A program made the position numbers and the translations under genes. This document shows, piece after piece, positions 48,114-58,029 of a stretch of DNA of 64,000 nt. The stretch's first letter is position 1. Each line of letters begins with the position of its first letter. This DNA is from Marivibrio halodurans (GTDB lineage Bacteria > Pseudomonadota > Alphaproteobacteria > UBA8366 > Aestuariispiraceae). Below the pieces are notes generated by a model. The model was given only the letters and a program-made list of their open reading frames with translations. It had not been told where the DNA came from and searched no databases. Location: the NCBI RefSeq assembly GCF_017963645.1, contig NZ_JAGMWN010000001.1, forward strand, positions 868,001-932,000, written 5' to 3'.

Positions 48114-49022
48114 CTGTTAGCGCAACTAACCGTCTTCCTGGCCATACTCGAACGGGGCTCCATGGTCGCGGCATCGCGGGAGTTGAGCCTCTCCCCCGCC
48201 ACGGTCTCCGAGCGCCTGACCGCCCTGGAGGCGCATTACGGCGTGCGCCTTCTGCATCGCACCACGCGCTCGATCAGCCCGACCGAGGAGGGGCGCGCGC
48301 TGGTCGAGGGCGCGCAACGCCTGCTGGCGGAAGCGGCGGAAATCGACGCGCGCCTGCGGCTTGGTCGGGAACATGTCGCCGGGCCCGTGCGTCTCTCCGC
48401 CCCCTCGGATATCGGACGCAACCGGATCGCGCCCTTGCTGGACAGTTTCCAGGACAAGCACCCGGAGGTTCGTATCGACCTGCATCTGAGTGACGGCAAC
48501 GTGGATCTCGCCGCGCAGGGTTTCGACATGGCGGTTCGTTACGGCGACCTTCAGGACAGTTCGCTGATGGTTCGCCGGCTGGCCGATAATGCCCGCCTGA
48601 TCTGCGCCGCGCCCGCTTATCTGGAGCGTTACGGCGAACCGGAACACCCGGAGGATCTGGCCCGGCACAATTGTCTCGTCATGCGTTTCGGCGGGACGCC
48701 CGACCGCATCTGGCCCTTCGTCATCGACGGGACGACACGCCGGATCGCTGTCGGCGGCAACCGGATCGCCAATGATGGGGAGGCGGTCCGCCATTGGTGC
48801 ATCGCCGGGCACGGCATCGCACGGAAGTCCGAATGGGATATCGCCGACGACCTGCGCGCCGGCCGGCTCGTCCCGATCCTGCGCGCCTTCGAGGCCCCGG
48901 CGATCGGCCTGCAGGTTGTCTATCCCAAGGGGCGGGTCGCGGTTCGCCGGATCGCGATGCTGATCGACACACTCGCGGACGCGTTCTCCCATGGACGCTA
49001 CGTTGAGGAGGAAGGGGCTTGA
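48111..49022 (+). CDS. LysR-family transcriptional regulator
   Basis: 303 residues: N-terminal winged helix (LLAQLTVFLAILERGSMVAASRELSLSPATVSERLTALEAHYGVRLLHRTTRSISPTEEG) and a periplasmic-binding-fold effector domain from about residue 90 (GPVRLSAPSDIGRNRIAPLLDSFQDKHPEVRIDLHLSDG). The ATG at 48111 is required for the first helix, yet there is no Shine-Dalgarno sequence and the start lies inside an inverted repeat, so a leaderless transcript is possible. It diverges from the Old Yellow Enzyme/alcohol dehydrogenase pair, which it probably controls. Confidence 0.9.
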   Translation: MLLAQLTVFLAILERGSMVAASRELSLSPATVSERLTALEAHYGVRLLHRTTRSISPTEEGRALVEGAQRLLAEAAEIDARLRLGREHVAGPVRLSAPSDIGRNRIAPLLDSFQDKHPEVRIDLHLSDGNVDLAAQGFDMAVRYGDLQDSSLMVRRLADNARLICAAPAYLERYGEPEHPEDLARHNCLVMRFGGTPDRIWPFVIDGTTRRIAVGGNRIANDGEAVRHWCIAGHGIARKSEWDIADDLRAGRLVPILRAFEAPAIGLQVVYPKGRVAVRRIAMLIDTLADAFSHGRYVEEEGA

Positions 49023-49203
49023 GGCCACGGACGCGACACCCGATCGCGAGGGCGCGGACCTCCCGGCTCGCGGAAACCACTAACCGGCGCATGCCCGGGT
49101 GACATTACCGGCGCGGGAAACCGGCGCGCCCTATCACGCGCCAGGAACACACGGCCCACGTGCGAGAAAACACGGGACGTGGCGACGATTCAGGCAACAG
49201 CCC

Positions 49204-49593
49204 CTATTCGTCCCTCCGGGAAAGGACACGATCGAGCGTCTCGATAAGCTGCGCCGGGCTGAACGGCTTTTCCAGGATCGCGCTCGCGCCGAATGTCTCG
49301 GCATAGCGCAGCACATCCATGTTCTTCGCGACACCGCCGCCCGACAGCGCCACGATCGGCACGCCGGCCTTGGTCTTGCGCAATTGGACGATCAACTCCA
49401 GCCCGTCCATCTTCGGCATCACGATGTCCGTGACGACGACATCGAACTGACGGTCCCGCAACTCCCGCACGGCGACATAGCCGTCCTTCGCCGTCGTCAC
49501 GTCATATCCGACGCCTTCCAGGGTCCTGGCGACCAGACTGAGAACGTCCGGCTCGTCATCCACAACCAGGACGCGCAGCTCCTTGCCTTGCAT
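49204..49593 (-). CDS. Single-domain response regulator
   Basis: 129 residues, one receiver domain with no output. The acidic pair is in VVDDE, the phosphorylated Asp in VVTDIVMPKMDG (about residue 57) and the conserved Lys in ILEKPFS. It is divergent from the chemosensory operon that begins about 300 bases away and could serve as its CheY-like shuttle, though single-domain regulators also act in phosphorelays. Nothing in the sequence fixes its partner kinase. Confidence 0.9.
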   Translation of the reverse strand: MQGKELRVLVVDDEPDVLSLVARTLEGVGYDVTTAKDGYVAVRELRDRQFDVVVTDIVMPKMDGLELIVQLRKTKAGVPIVALSGGGVAKNMDVLRYAETFGASAILEKPFSPAQLIETLDRVLSRRDE

Positions 49594-49895
49594 CGCACCT
49601 CATTCCCTTACACCCGGAGCCCCTGACCGTATCCCGTCATCGTACGCGCCATGGAACCCTAAGATAAAGCACTATCCGGGGCGATGCGAGTTTGTGCGTG
49701 GCCTCGACCCGATCATGCCAGGAAACCCCCGGCACAAAGCTCTCATAGGTTGAACACGTGAACACCCTGGGTTCCTTTTCTCATAGGAACGATTTATTAA
49801 CGAAATACCTATAAAATTTTAATGGATTGGTGTTCGCTAATTCGGTTCATGGGAATACTGTTCTGGAAATGGGGATGTTCCGGGGAATGCCAGAA
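49594..49895 (+). promoter_or_regulatory. Upstream region of the chemosensory operon
   Basis: No gene is supported in these 300 bases. The part at about 49740-49830 is markedly AT-rich (TTTATTAACGAAATACC, then TATAAAATTTT) and holds a short inverted repeat GTTCC-TTTTCTCATA-GGAAC near 49772-49791. This is the likeliest promoter for the operon; the sigma factor cannot be told. Confidence 0.4.
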
Positions 49896-50354
49896 ATGGC
49901 CAACATCGTTGTGTTTCAATCGGGTACCCGCCGGTATGCCTTGGACGTCGCCGGCGTCGAGCAGGCCATGCCGGCTTTCGAGATACGCCCGCTGCCCGAT
50001 GGTCCGCCATTCGTTCTCGGCCTTGCCACAATCGGCGGGACAATCCTCCCCGTGATTAACCCTGAGTGGTTCTTCGACGACCAACCCGCGTCCTCCATCG
50101 GTCCCGATCAACGGTTCCTGAGGGTCCGGGCCGAGGGGCGGGAAATGATCCTGCTGGCGGACTCGCTCGAGGGGGTCGTGGACCTGCCCCAATCGGCCCT
50201 GCGCGAGCGTGAGGCGCTTGCCGGCGGCATGGCCCGATTGAGTGGCGTCGCCGCCCAATCCGGCGATCTCGTTTATATCGTCGACCCGGCGAAAATGCTG
50301 TTCGCGGAGGAGCGAGCCGCGCTCGATAGCGCGATGGAGGGTACCCCGTCGTGA
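49896..50354 (+). CDS. CheW-like adaptor (WspB-like)
   Basis: 152-residue CheW domain: IVVFQSGTRRYALDVAGVEQAMPAFEIRPLPDGPPFVLGLATIGGTILPVINPEWFF is the receptor/kinase coupling fold. GGGGA about 9 bases upstream supports ATG 49896; ATGs at 49887, 49875 and 49869 are alternatives. First gene of an eight-gene chemosensory operon. Its stop overlaps the GTG of the CheR gene, indicating coupling. Confidence 0.8.
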   Translation: MANIVVFQSGTRRYALDVAGVEQAMPAFEIRPLPDGPPFVLGLATIGGTILPVINPEWFFDDQPASSIGPDQRFLRVRAEGREMILLADSLEGVVDLPQSALREREALAGGMARLSGVAAQSGDLVYIVDPAKMLFAEERAALDSAMEGTPS

Positions 50355-51844
50355 GCATATCCAATGCCCGGGAAAGCTTGGTCCGTTTGATCGAGGAGCG
50401 TCTCGGCCTGTCATCGCGCGACGATTGGGATCGGCGGCTTCCCGCACTGGCGGGGGCGCATGCCGGCCACGACCCCGCGTTGGTCGACGCCGAAGCCGCG
50501 CTGGCGACCTTGACGGCCGCCTTGCGCGAGGCGCCCATCGAGTCCGAAACATGGCAGATGGTGATCGATGCCGTGACGATCGGCGAAACCAGGGTGCTCC
50601 GCGACCCGGCCTGGTTTCGCGAAATCCAACGCGTGGCGCTCGCTCCGATGATCGGGGAACGCCGCCGGACCGGCGCCCATCACCTACGCCTTTGGTGCGC
50701 GGGCTGCTCGACGGGCGAGGAGGCCTATACCCTCGCCATGATGCTCTCGGATTGCCTGCCGGACCTGCCGGCATGGTCGATCGAGATCATCGCCAGCGAT
50801 TTACGCGTCGACGCGCTCGCCACCGCGCGGCGCGGTGAATATTCCGAGCGTAGCTTGCGCGAGGCCCCGGCCGACTGGATCGACCGCTATTTCGAGCCGA
50901 CGCGGCGCGGGCGCCATCGCGTCAGCGACCGGATCCGGCGGATTATCCGGTTCCGGCAGGTCAATCTCTCGGACGACATCGAAACCCTGAGGCAAAGCAT
51001 GGGCTTCGGGTTCGACCTGATCCTTTGCCGTAACGTGCTCATGTATCTGGCGGAGCCCGTGCAAGTACGCGTCGCCGCGACGCTCCGCGCCGCGCTCGCC
51101 CCGCGCGGATGGCTCGCGGTCAGCCCGGCCGAGGCCTCCGCCCAATGGTTCCGGGGGCTGCGGCCGGTAAGCTCGCTCGACGCGATCCTGTTCGAGGCGG
51201 CGCCACCGATGGAGCCCCCCAAGGCCACCTCCCGAACGGCCCCATGGGACGCGTCACGGCCCACGGCCCGGCCCATATCACGGATCGACGGCACGCTCGC
51301 GGCGCCCCCTTCCGCGGCCGGGACATCGGCTTCACGAATGGAAAGCCCGCCCTCCCCCAAAACGGTGGAGACGCGAACCGTCCTCTCCCCATCCTCCTCA
51401 CCAGACCGGGGCGGCAACCGGGACACGACGCTGAACTGGCTGCGGCGAATGGCCGATCGTGGCCTGCGAGAGGAAGCACGCGCGCAATGCCTCGCGCTTC
51501 TCGACCAGCGGGGTCCGCATCGCGACCTCTATCTGCTGTTGAGCGAAATTTGCGCCGATATGGGGAATTTCGACGCCGCGCGCGACGCCGCGCGCAAGGC
51601 CATTCAACTCGACGCCTCATCGGCGGCCGCGCATTATCTTCTGGGCCATGCCCAGCGTAATCGCGGCGCCCTTCTGGAGGCGCGCCGGTCGATGCGTCAG
51701 GTACTGATGCTGACGGAGGTTCTGGGAACGGCCCAACGCGCGACCGACGGGGTGCGCCTCAATATCGATCAGATTCGATATGCCGCCACGCTTTTCCTGA
51801 CCGGCGACGCGCCGATGAAGAAGGGAGCCAGCAATGGGACATGA
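50351..51844 (+). CDS. CheR-type methyltransferase with TPR domain (WspC-like)
   Basis: 497 residues. The CheR domain (about 1-280) shows the SAM motif LWCAGCSTGEEAYTLAMML and LILCRNVLMYL; the usual TxFFRD methyl-acceptor loop reads GETRVLRDPAWF. A Ser/Pro-rich linker follows, then TPR-like helices (about 365-475: LLLSEICADMGNFDAARDAARKAIQLDASSAAAHYLLGHAQRN). CheR with C-terminal TPRs is the form found in Wsp-like systems, where it methylates a membrane receptor. The start codon is GTG, overlapping the preceding stop. Confidence 0.87.
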   Translation: MSISNARESLVRLIEERLGLSSRDDWDRRLPALAGAHAGHDPALVDAEAALATLTAALREAPIESETWQMVIDAVTIGETRVLRDPAWFREIQRVALAPMIGERRRTGAHHLRLWCAGCSTGEEAYTLAMMLSDCLPDLPAWSIEIIASDLRVDALATARRGEYSERSLREAPADWIDRYFEPTRRGRHRVSDRIRRIIRFRQVNLSDDIETLRQSMGFGFDLILCRNVLMYLAEPVQVRVAATLRAALAPRGWLAVSPAEASAQWFRGLRPVSSLDAILFEAAPPMEPPKATSRTAPWDASRPTARPISRIDGTLAAPPSAAGTSASRMESPPSPKTVETRTVLSPSSSPDRGGNRDTTLNWLRRMADRGLREEARAQCLALLDQRGPHRDLYLLLSEICADMGNFDAARDAARKAIQLDASSAAAHYLLGHAQRNRGALLEARRSMRQVLMLTEVLGTAQRATDGVRLNIDQIRYAATLFLTGDAPMKKGASNGT

Positions 51845-52478
51845 CGGGTCCGACGCCTCCCAACGCTACGACTGGAAGGGCGCCTTGGCGCGGATCGACC
51901 GGGCCCTCGCCCGGGTGGAAAGCGGCGGCACCCCCTCGCCGGATGATGCCCGGAGAAAGCTCAAGCAGCGTGCCGAGGCCATCGCTCCCCCCAGGGCCGA
52001 GCCCGACGTCGCCCCCCCAGTCGATGTCATCGAATTCGCGATCGCGGCCGAACGTTTCGCCATTCCGCTGACGGACGGCGCCGCGGCCGCGCCGCTGACG
52101 GGCATGACGGCGCTGCCGGGCGTGCCGTCCTTCTATCTCGGGCTGCTCAGCCATCACGGCACGATCTATCCCGTGATCGATGTCCGCCCGCTGCTGTCGT
52201 CCGGCACGGCGGATGAGGAAACCGACATGCGGTACGCTCTCCTCGTCCGGAACGAAACCGGCGCGCTTGGCCTCGCCGCCAGCGATGTCGAGGGGATTAC
52301 CCGGTACCGCGCGAAGGAAATCGCCGAGGTCGAGGAATCCGCGAACGCCCGCGCCTTGCTTGGTATTGGACCGCGGCGAACCGCGATAATAGACGTGCGC
52401 CGTCTAATGGCCGATTTCCGGCTGGTCGTCGACGACCAGCCACGCGTGGCCGGCGCCTGGGGGGAGGGAAACGAGTAA
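51834..52478 (+). CDS. CheW-like adaptor (WspD-like)
   Basis: 214 residues: an N-terminal charged segment (1-60) then a CheW domain (VIEFAIAAERFAIPL, LPGVPSFYLGLLSHHGTIYPVIDVRPLL, RRTAIIDVRRLMA). The second CheW in the operon, as in Wsp (WspB and WspD). It overlaps the CheR gene by 11 bases and its TAA shares a base with the MCP ATG. Confidence 0.82.
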   Translation: MGHDGSDASQRYDWKGALARIDRALARVESGGTPSPDDARRKLKQRAEAIAPPRAEPDVAPPVDVIEFAIAAERFAIPLTDGAAAAPLTGMTALPGVPSFYLGLLSHHGTIYPVIDVRPLLSSGTADEETDMRYALLVRNETGALGLAASDVEGITRYRAKEIAEVEESANARALLGIGPRRTAIIDVRRLMADFRLVVDDQPRVAGAWGEGNE

Positions 52479-54592
52479 TGCCGTACAGACGCTTCACGAA
52501 AATGAGCATCCGGAATCTGACACTGGTCGGCAGCCTGACCTGCGCGATCCTGCCCACCCTGATTCTCGCCATCGGATCGCTCATGGCGATCCGGGCCTGG
52601 ACCTTCAACGAGGAGGTCGACCGGGCCACTTCCCACGCCCACTATCTCGGTCAGTTGCTGGAACAGAACCTGTCCTCCGAACGGCGGGGGGTAGAGGCGG
52701 CCGCGGCGGCGATTGGTCTCTTCGACGCGCCGAGCACCGCGGAGATAACGGGCATCCTGACCTCCTACCGCGAAGCGCACCCGATGATCGACAGCGCGCT
52801 CTTCATCGATCTGAGGGGACGGGTCAGTGCCGCCTTCCCGGCCATCGCGGACGACGGAAAGAGCCGGATCGGCGCGGACGTCTCCGACCGGGCCTATTTC
52901 CGGGAGGCCGTCGGGCAGGAAATCTCCACGATCACCCGGGATATCCTTCTCGGCAAGGTTTCGCAGCGCCGACTCGCCATCCTGGCGACGCCCGTCTACG
53001 ACGCCAACAACACATTGATCGGCGTGGCGGCCGGCACCCTATGGGTGCGCGACCTGCGCGAGCAGATCGAGCAGTTCGGCTACGGCGCCACCGGTCAAGC
53101 CGCCGTCGTGACGGAGGCCGGCTCCATCATCGCCCACGGCATGGGAGAGTTGAGCCGGGACAGGCAGGACATTACCGATCTGCCCATCTGGACGCTCGTC
53201 AACCAGAGTGAATCGGGACCTCTCCAGGATTATTCCGATGCGCAGGGCAGAGCCCGCTTCGGCGGCTACGCGACCGTGCCCAGCGTCGGCTGGAAAATCT
53301 GGGTTAGCCGCAATTCCGACGAGATCGAGCAGGTCATCGTCGACAGCTATCTTTCCGAAATCATCTGGGTCGCCCTCGCGATCGCGCTTTCCGTCGCCTT
53401 ATCGGTCTTCCTGACCCGGCTCATCGCCAATCCGCTCGATGTGGTGCGCCAGACGACGACACGCATCGCCGGTGGGGAACTGAGTCATCGCGCTCCGGAA
53501 CAGGGCGCCGCGGAGGTGATCGAACTCGCCACTTCCGTGAACCGCATGGCGGCCGAGCTTGAACGAAACATCATGGAGGAACGCGAAAGCAAGGCGTCGC
53601 TCGAACGATCGGTCGAGGAATTCGCGAGCCTGGCCGGCCGGGTCGCCTCCGGCGATCTCACCGCGCGGGTCTCGGAGGACCATGACGGCGCGCTCGGCGA
53701 ATTGGGGGGCAGCCTCAACCGAATGACCGAGTCGCTCGCGGGTCTCGTCTCGGATATTCAGGACGCGGTGAAACACATCGCCTCCGCCTCATCCGAGATC
53801 CTGGCCGCGACCAGTCAGCAGGTATCCGCGACGGCGGAGGAAGCCACGGCGGTACGCCAGACCGCGGCCACCGTCTCGGAAGTGCGCCAGGCGTCCGAAC
53901 TCGCGACCCGCAAGGCACGCACCGTCTCCGAGATGTCGCAGAAGATGGCGAATACCGCCGAGAGCGGCCGTACATCGGTCGAGGAAAGCATCCAAAGCAG
54001 CGATGCCTCCAAGCAACAAATGGAGGCGCTGGCAGAGCGCATCCTGGCCTTCAGCGAACAGGCCGAGGCGATCGCCGAAATCAATGCGACGGTCGGCGAA
54101 TTGGCGGAACAATCCAACCTGCTTGCCGTCAATGCCGGGATCGAGGCGGCGAAGGCCGGCGAGGCCGGCAAGGGGTTCGCCTTCGTCGCCGGCGAGGTGA
54201 AGGCGCTGGCCGAACGCAGCAAGGAGGCGACCGTCCAGGTCCGCAAGATCGTCGTCGACCTTCAGAAATCGGCGCAATCCACCGTCATCGCCGCGGAACA
54301 GGGGGTGAAGGCGGCGGAGAGCGGCGCCGATGCGGCGAAGCGTTCCGGCGAGTCGATCGGCGCGCTCTCCACGAGCGTCACGGACGCCTCCCAGGCCGCG
54401 CAACAGATCATGGCGACCTCGCAGCAGCACGAGGCCGGCATGGACCAGATCGTCGCCGCCATCCAGGATATCGAGCAATCCTCCGCCCAGACCGTTTCCG
54501 CGATGCAGCAGGTCGAGGCCGCGGCCAAGGACCTGAACCAGCTCGCGCAGCGTCTGTCCGACAATGTGCGCTCTTCCATTCAAAGCGACTAA
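52478..54592 (+). CDS. Methyl-accepting chemotaxis protein with dCache-type sensor
   Basis: 704 residues. A transmembrane helix (about 15-37) precedes a periplasmic sensor of about 240 residues resembling a double Cache domain (YREAHPMIDSALFIDLRGRVSAAFP, DVSDRAYFREAV), a second helix (about 292-312), HAMP segments, and the long coiled-coil signalling domain. The kinase-control hairpin includes INATVGELAEQSNLLAVNAGIEAAKAGEAGKGFAFVAGEVKALAERS. It should be the receptor of this operon, methylated by the upstream CheR and demethylated by the downstream CheB. The ligand is unknown; amino acids or organic acids are common for this sensor type. Confidence 0.9.
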   Translation: MPYRRFTKMSIRNLTLVGSLTCAILPTLILAIGSLMAIRAWTFNEEVDRATSHAHYLGQLLEQNLSSERRGVEAAAAAIGLFDAPSTAEITGILTSYREAHPMIDSALFIDLRGRVSAAFPAIADDGKSRIGADVSDRAYFREAVGQEISTITRDILLGKVSQRRLAILATPVYDANNTLIGVAAGTLWVRDLREQIEQFGYGATGQAAVVTEAGSIIAHGMGELSRDRQDITDLPIWTLVNQSESGPLQDYSDAQGRARFGGYATVPSVGWKIWVSRNSDEIEQVIVDSYLSEIIWVALAIALSVALSVFLTRLIANPLDVVRQTTTRIAGGELSHRAPEQGAAEVIELATSVNRMAAELERNIMEERESKASLERSVEEFASLAGRVASGDLTARVSEDHDGALGELGGSLNRMTESLAGLVSDIQDAVKHIASASSEILAATSQQVSATAEEATAVRQTAATVSEVRQASELATRKARTVSEMSQKMANTAESGRTSVEESIQSSDASKQQMEALAERILAFSEQAEAIAEINATVGELAEQSNLLAVNAGIEAAKAGEAGKGFAFVAGEVKALAERSKEATVQVRKIVVDLQKSAQSTVIAAEQGVKAAESGADAAKRSGESIGALSTSVTDASQAAQQIMATSQQHEAGMDQIVAAIQDIEQSSAQTVSAMQQVEAAAKDLNQLAQRLSDNVRSSIQSD

Positions 54593-54607
54593 CCGGCGGC
54601 GGCCGAG

Positions 54608-56953
54608 ATGTTGACACCCGAAGCCCTGAGGAAACGTCTGCTGGTCACCTTCAAGGAGGAGGCGGCGGAGCATATCCAGGCGATAGACGTCGCGCTCAAG
54701 GCGATCACGGCGGACCCGAAATCGTCGGAAGCACCAGGGCATATCGAGACGATCTTCAGGCTCATCCATACCTTGAAGGGGGCCGCGCGGTCGGTCCGCT
54801 TGAGCGAACTCGAACAAACCTGCCAGGAAAGCGAGACGCTGCTTCGCCGGATCACCCAGGGTGAGTTGAGCCTGACGGACAAGAACCTGGGCATCATCAC
54901 GGAAAACTTCGCCCGCATGACCGAACTGGTATTCGGCGCGACGGCATCGGAAGACGCCGAAGCGGGCAAGACGGCGGGCGGTGCCCCGGCCGCCGACACC
55001 CGCCCGCCGCCAAGGAACCAGCCCGGACCGATGGAGAAGCCGGCGCCGGCTTCGGCGACCGAGCCCACACCCGAGCCAACGCCCGAGCCAACGCCCGAGG
55101 AGGAGGAGGCGAAGGCCACGCGGAAATCCCCCCGGACCCCGTCGAAATCCAAGGGCAAGACGCAATCCGGAGCCAAGGAACCCAACGGCAGGACCCGCGC
55201 GGCCTCCTCCGCCCTGATGGCGGAACGCGCCGAAACCATTCGGGTCGATATCGCGCGTCTGGATACGGTTCTCCTTGTCGCGGAAGACCTCCTCCTCCCC
55301 AGCATGGCGGCGAACGAACGGGTGAAGGACGCGCAACGCATTACCTCGGAAATCGCCGAGATCCGGGCCCTCGTCCGCGCGGATGCGCGTCCTCGCGACC
55401 CCGACACCGCCGAGGAAACATCGGCCTCCCTCCGCCGTGCCCTTTCAAGCACCTTGCGCGACCTGGAGTCCCGTAGCCGCCGTCTGACCCGCCAGTTGGC
55501 CGATGACCGGCGCGTGCTGAACAGCTCGGTCAATGAGCTGTTCAGCGAGACGAGACGACTGCGGATGTTCGCGGTAACCGGTCACTTCGTGGCCTTTCCC
55601 TCGATGGTGCAGGACATCTGCAAGGAAACCGGCAAGAAGGCGCGCTGGCGGCTCGACGACAATGGGTTGGAGCTCGATCGAAAAGTGATCGAGGCGGTGC
55701 GCGACCCGCTGCTTCACCTCGTGCGCAACGCGGTCGACCATGGGATCGAGACCCCGGAGCGCCGCCGGGAATTGAACAAACCCGAGTCGGGGGAGGTTCG
55801 CGTCACCGTCTCCGCGATCGACGGGGCACGGGTCGCGATCGACGTGTCGGACGATGGATGCGGCATGGATCTGGAGGCACTTCGGGAGGCCGCGATCCGC
55901 GCACGCGTGGCGCCCGCCAGGACCGTGCGGGAATTGAGCGCGGAGGATGTGATCGACCTCGCATTCCGCAGCGGGGTGAGCACCCGCTCCGTGATCTCCA
56001 ATATCTCCGGTTTCGGCAAGGGATTGTCGATCGTCCGCGAACAGGTGGAGCGCGTGGAGGGGCGGGTCATCGTGCGGTCCGAGCCCGGCCAGGGCACCAC
56101 GGTCCGCCTGGAACTTCCGACCAGCATCGCGAGCTACACGGGGCTGCTCGTGCGTGCCGGCGGCATGCGACTGCTCTGGCCCGTCGGGTCGGTCGAGCGC
56201 GTCGCGGGCATCTCTCTCGAGGATGCGCGTCGGGCGGAGGAAACGGGACGCATCGTACTCGACGGCCGAACCATGGATTTTCGGCGGCTGGCCGGCGTGT
56301 TGGGAATCGGAGAGGAAGCGGACGCTCCGGCGCATCAAGACCTTGTCTCCTGCGCGATCGCGACCGACGGACTGCAGACGGCGGTCTATTCGGTGGATGA
56401 GGTGCTGGGGGAAACCGATGTCCTGGTCAAGGACTTACCCCTTCCCTTGCGCCGGGTCCGGCACATCACGTCCGCCGGGCTGCTGTCGACGGGCGACATG
56501 GCGCTCGTCCTGCGGCCCTCGGACATTCTCGCCGCCGGCTCCCTCCCCCCTGTCGCGACGCGGTCCGAAAGGAGCCGCAGCGTCTCGCGCATTCGCCGGA
56601 TACTGGTGGTCGATGATTCAATGACCACCCGGACGATGGAACGCAACCTTCTGGAATCCGTCGGCTACGCGGTTCAGGTCGCGGTGGACGGGATGGAAGC
56701 TTGGGAAATCCTCCAAACCGACAAGATCGACTTGGTCGTATCGGATGTCGACATGCCCCGCATGGACGGTTTCACGTTGACCGAGAAGATACGCGCCAGC
56801 GAGAAACTCGCCGAATTGCCGGTCGTCCTGGTGACCGCCCTGGAGGATCGCGCCGACCGTGAGCGCGGTCTGCGGATCGGTGCCAACGCCTATGTCCTGA
56901 AATCCGGCTTCGATCAATCGAACCTGCATGAAATCGTCGGGATGCTCCTATGA
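54608..56953 (+). CDS. CheA-type hybrid histidine kinase with C-terminal receiver (WspE-like)
   Basis: 781 residues. HPt domain with phosphorylated His54 (LIHTLKGAARS), a long Pro/Glu-rich linker with TPEP repeats (about 145-165), a dimerisation region, the HATPase domain (HLVRNAVDHGIE N-box, DVSDDGCGMD G1-box, GFGKGLSIVREQVE G2-box), a CheW-like regulatory domain, and a receiver domain (about 655-781) with Asp in LVVSDVDMPRMDG. This is the WspE layout. It stands 15 bases after the MCP gene and overlaps CheB by four bases. Its receiver may act as a phosphate sink. Confidence 0.92.
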   Translation: MLTPEALRKRLLVTFKEEAAEHIQAIDVALKAITADPKSSEAPGHIETIFRLIHTLKGAARSVRLSELEQTCQESETLLRRITQGELSLTDKNLGIITENFARMTELVFGATASEDAEAGKTAGGAPAADTRPPPRNQPGPMEKPAPASATEPTPEPTPEPTPEEEEAKATRKSPRTPSKSKGKTQSGAKEPNGRTRAASSALMAERAETIRVDIARLDTVLLVAEDLLLPSMAANERVKDAQRITSEIAEIRALVRADARPRDPDTAEETSASLRRALSSTLRDLESRSRRLTRQLADDRRVLNSSVNELFSETRRLRMFAVTGHFVAFPSMVQDICKETGKKARWRLDDNGLELDRKVIEAVRDPLLHLVRNAVDHGIETPERRRELNKPESGEVRVTVSAIDGARVAIDVSDDGCGMDLEALREAAIRARVAPARTVRELSAEDVIDLAFRSGVSTRSVISNISGFGKGLSIVREQVERVEGRVIVRSEPGQGTTVRLELPTSIASYTGLLVRAGGMRLLWPVGSVERVAGISLEDARRAEETGRIVLDGRTMDFRRLAGVLGIGEEADAPAHQDLVSCAIATDGLQTAVYSVDEVLGETDVLVKDLPLPLRRVRHITSAGLLSTGDMALVLRPSDILAAGSLPPVATRSERSRSVSRIRRILVVDDSMTTRTMERNLLESVGYAVQVAVDGMEAWEILQTDKIDLVVSDVDMPRMDGFTLTEKIRASEKLAELPVVLVTALEDRADRERGLRIGANAYVLKSGFDQSNLHEIVGMLL

Positions 56954-58029
56954 CCGACGAGCAGGCACGCCGGATATCGGTTTTGATCGCCGAGGACTCG
57001 CCGACCCAGCGCGAGGTGCTTTCCTACATCCTCGAAGCGTCCGAGGAATTCCATGTCGTCGGCACGGCCGAGGATGGACTTCAGGTTATCGAGAAGACGG
57101 AACAACTGCGGCCGGACATCGTACTGATGGATTGCCGCATGCCCCGAATGAATGGGTTCGAGGCGACCCGGGTCATCATGGAGCGCTGTCCCACCCCCAT
57201 CGTCATGGTCAGCAGCGTGCAACTGGACGACGAGGCCAACAACAGCTTCGAGGCGGTCAGGAACGGCGCCCTCGCCTTCCTGGTCAAGCCCGTCGATCCG
57301 ATTGGCCCGGAAGGCGCGGCCGCCAGAGGGGAACTGCTGAACACGCTCCGCCTGATGTCCGAGGTTCGGGTGGTTCGGCGGCGCCCCATCCTCGCCGACC
57401 AGCCCGTCCGTTCCGAGAAACTCGCCCGTCTGCCCCAGGGCACGATCAAATATATCGCTATCGGCGGCTCGACGGGCGCGCCGATGATTCTGGCGGAACT
57501 TCTGAAAACCGCCGCCGCGAGCGAATCCTTGGCGTCGATCCTGATCGTGCAGCATATGGCGGAGGGGTTCGTCGGCAGTTTCGCCAACTGGCTGACGACC
57601 GCGACACGGTTCCCAGCCTGCGTGGCGGAAGACGGCGTCGTTCCGGAGGCGGGCAAGGCCTATCTCGCGCCGGACCGTCAGCATATGGGGCTGGACACCA
57701 GAGGGCGCATACGGCTCAGCGACGACCCGCCGGAAGAAGGATTCCGCCCCTCCGCGAACCATCTTTTCCGGTCGATGGCGAATGGCCATGCAGGCTCGAC
57801 GCTCGCCATGGTGCTGACGGGCATGGGACGGGACGGCGCGATGGGATTGAAGGTTCTGCACGATGCTGGCGCCAGGACGATCGCGCAAAGCGAATCGACC
57901 TGCGTGGTCTACGGCATGCCGAAGGAGGCCGTCGCCGCGGGCGCCGTCGATCTGATTTTGAACCCACGGGAAATCGCGGCGGCCATCATGGTCGCGGGCA
58001 AGGGCGCGAAGCGAGGATATCGAGAATGA
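56950..58029 (+). CDS. Chemoreceptor methylesterase CheB (WspF-like)
   Basis: 359 residues: receiver domain (about 8-125, LIAEDSPTQREVL, VLMDCRMPRMNG) and CheB methylesterase domain (about 165-355) with the Ser-His-Asp set visible in IGGSTGAPMIL, IVQHMAEGF and LTGMGRDGAMGL. It removes methyl groups from the operon's receptor when phosphorylated by the kinase. It overlaps both neighbours by four bases (ATGA). Confidence 0.92.
   Translation: MTDEQARRISVLIAEDSPTQREVLSYILEASEEFHVVGTAEDGLQVIEKTEQLRPDIVLMDCRMPRMNGFEATRVIMERCPTPIVMVSSVQLDDEANNSFEAVRNGALAFLVKPVDPIGPEGAAARGELLNTLRLMSEVRVVRRRPILADQPVRSEKLARLPQGTIKYIAIGGSTGAPMILAELLKTAAASESLASILIVQHMAEGFVGSFANWLTTATRFPACVAEDGVVPEAGKAYLAPDRQHMGLDTRGRIRLSDDPPEEGFRPSANHLFRSMANGHAGSTLAMVLTGMGRDGAMGLKVLHDAGARTIAQSESTCVVYGMPKEAVAAGAVDLILNPREIAAAIMVAGKGAKRGYRE

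Noticed and set aside
56928-58025. N-terminal extension of the hybrid kinase frame through the CheB gene
   Set aside because: The upstream part is a different reading frame of CheB; the kinase starts at the ATG overlapping the CheB stop at 58026.
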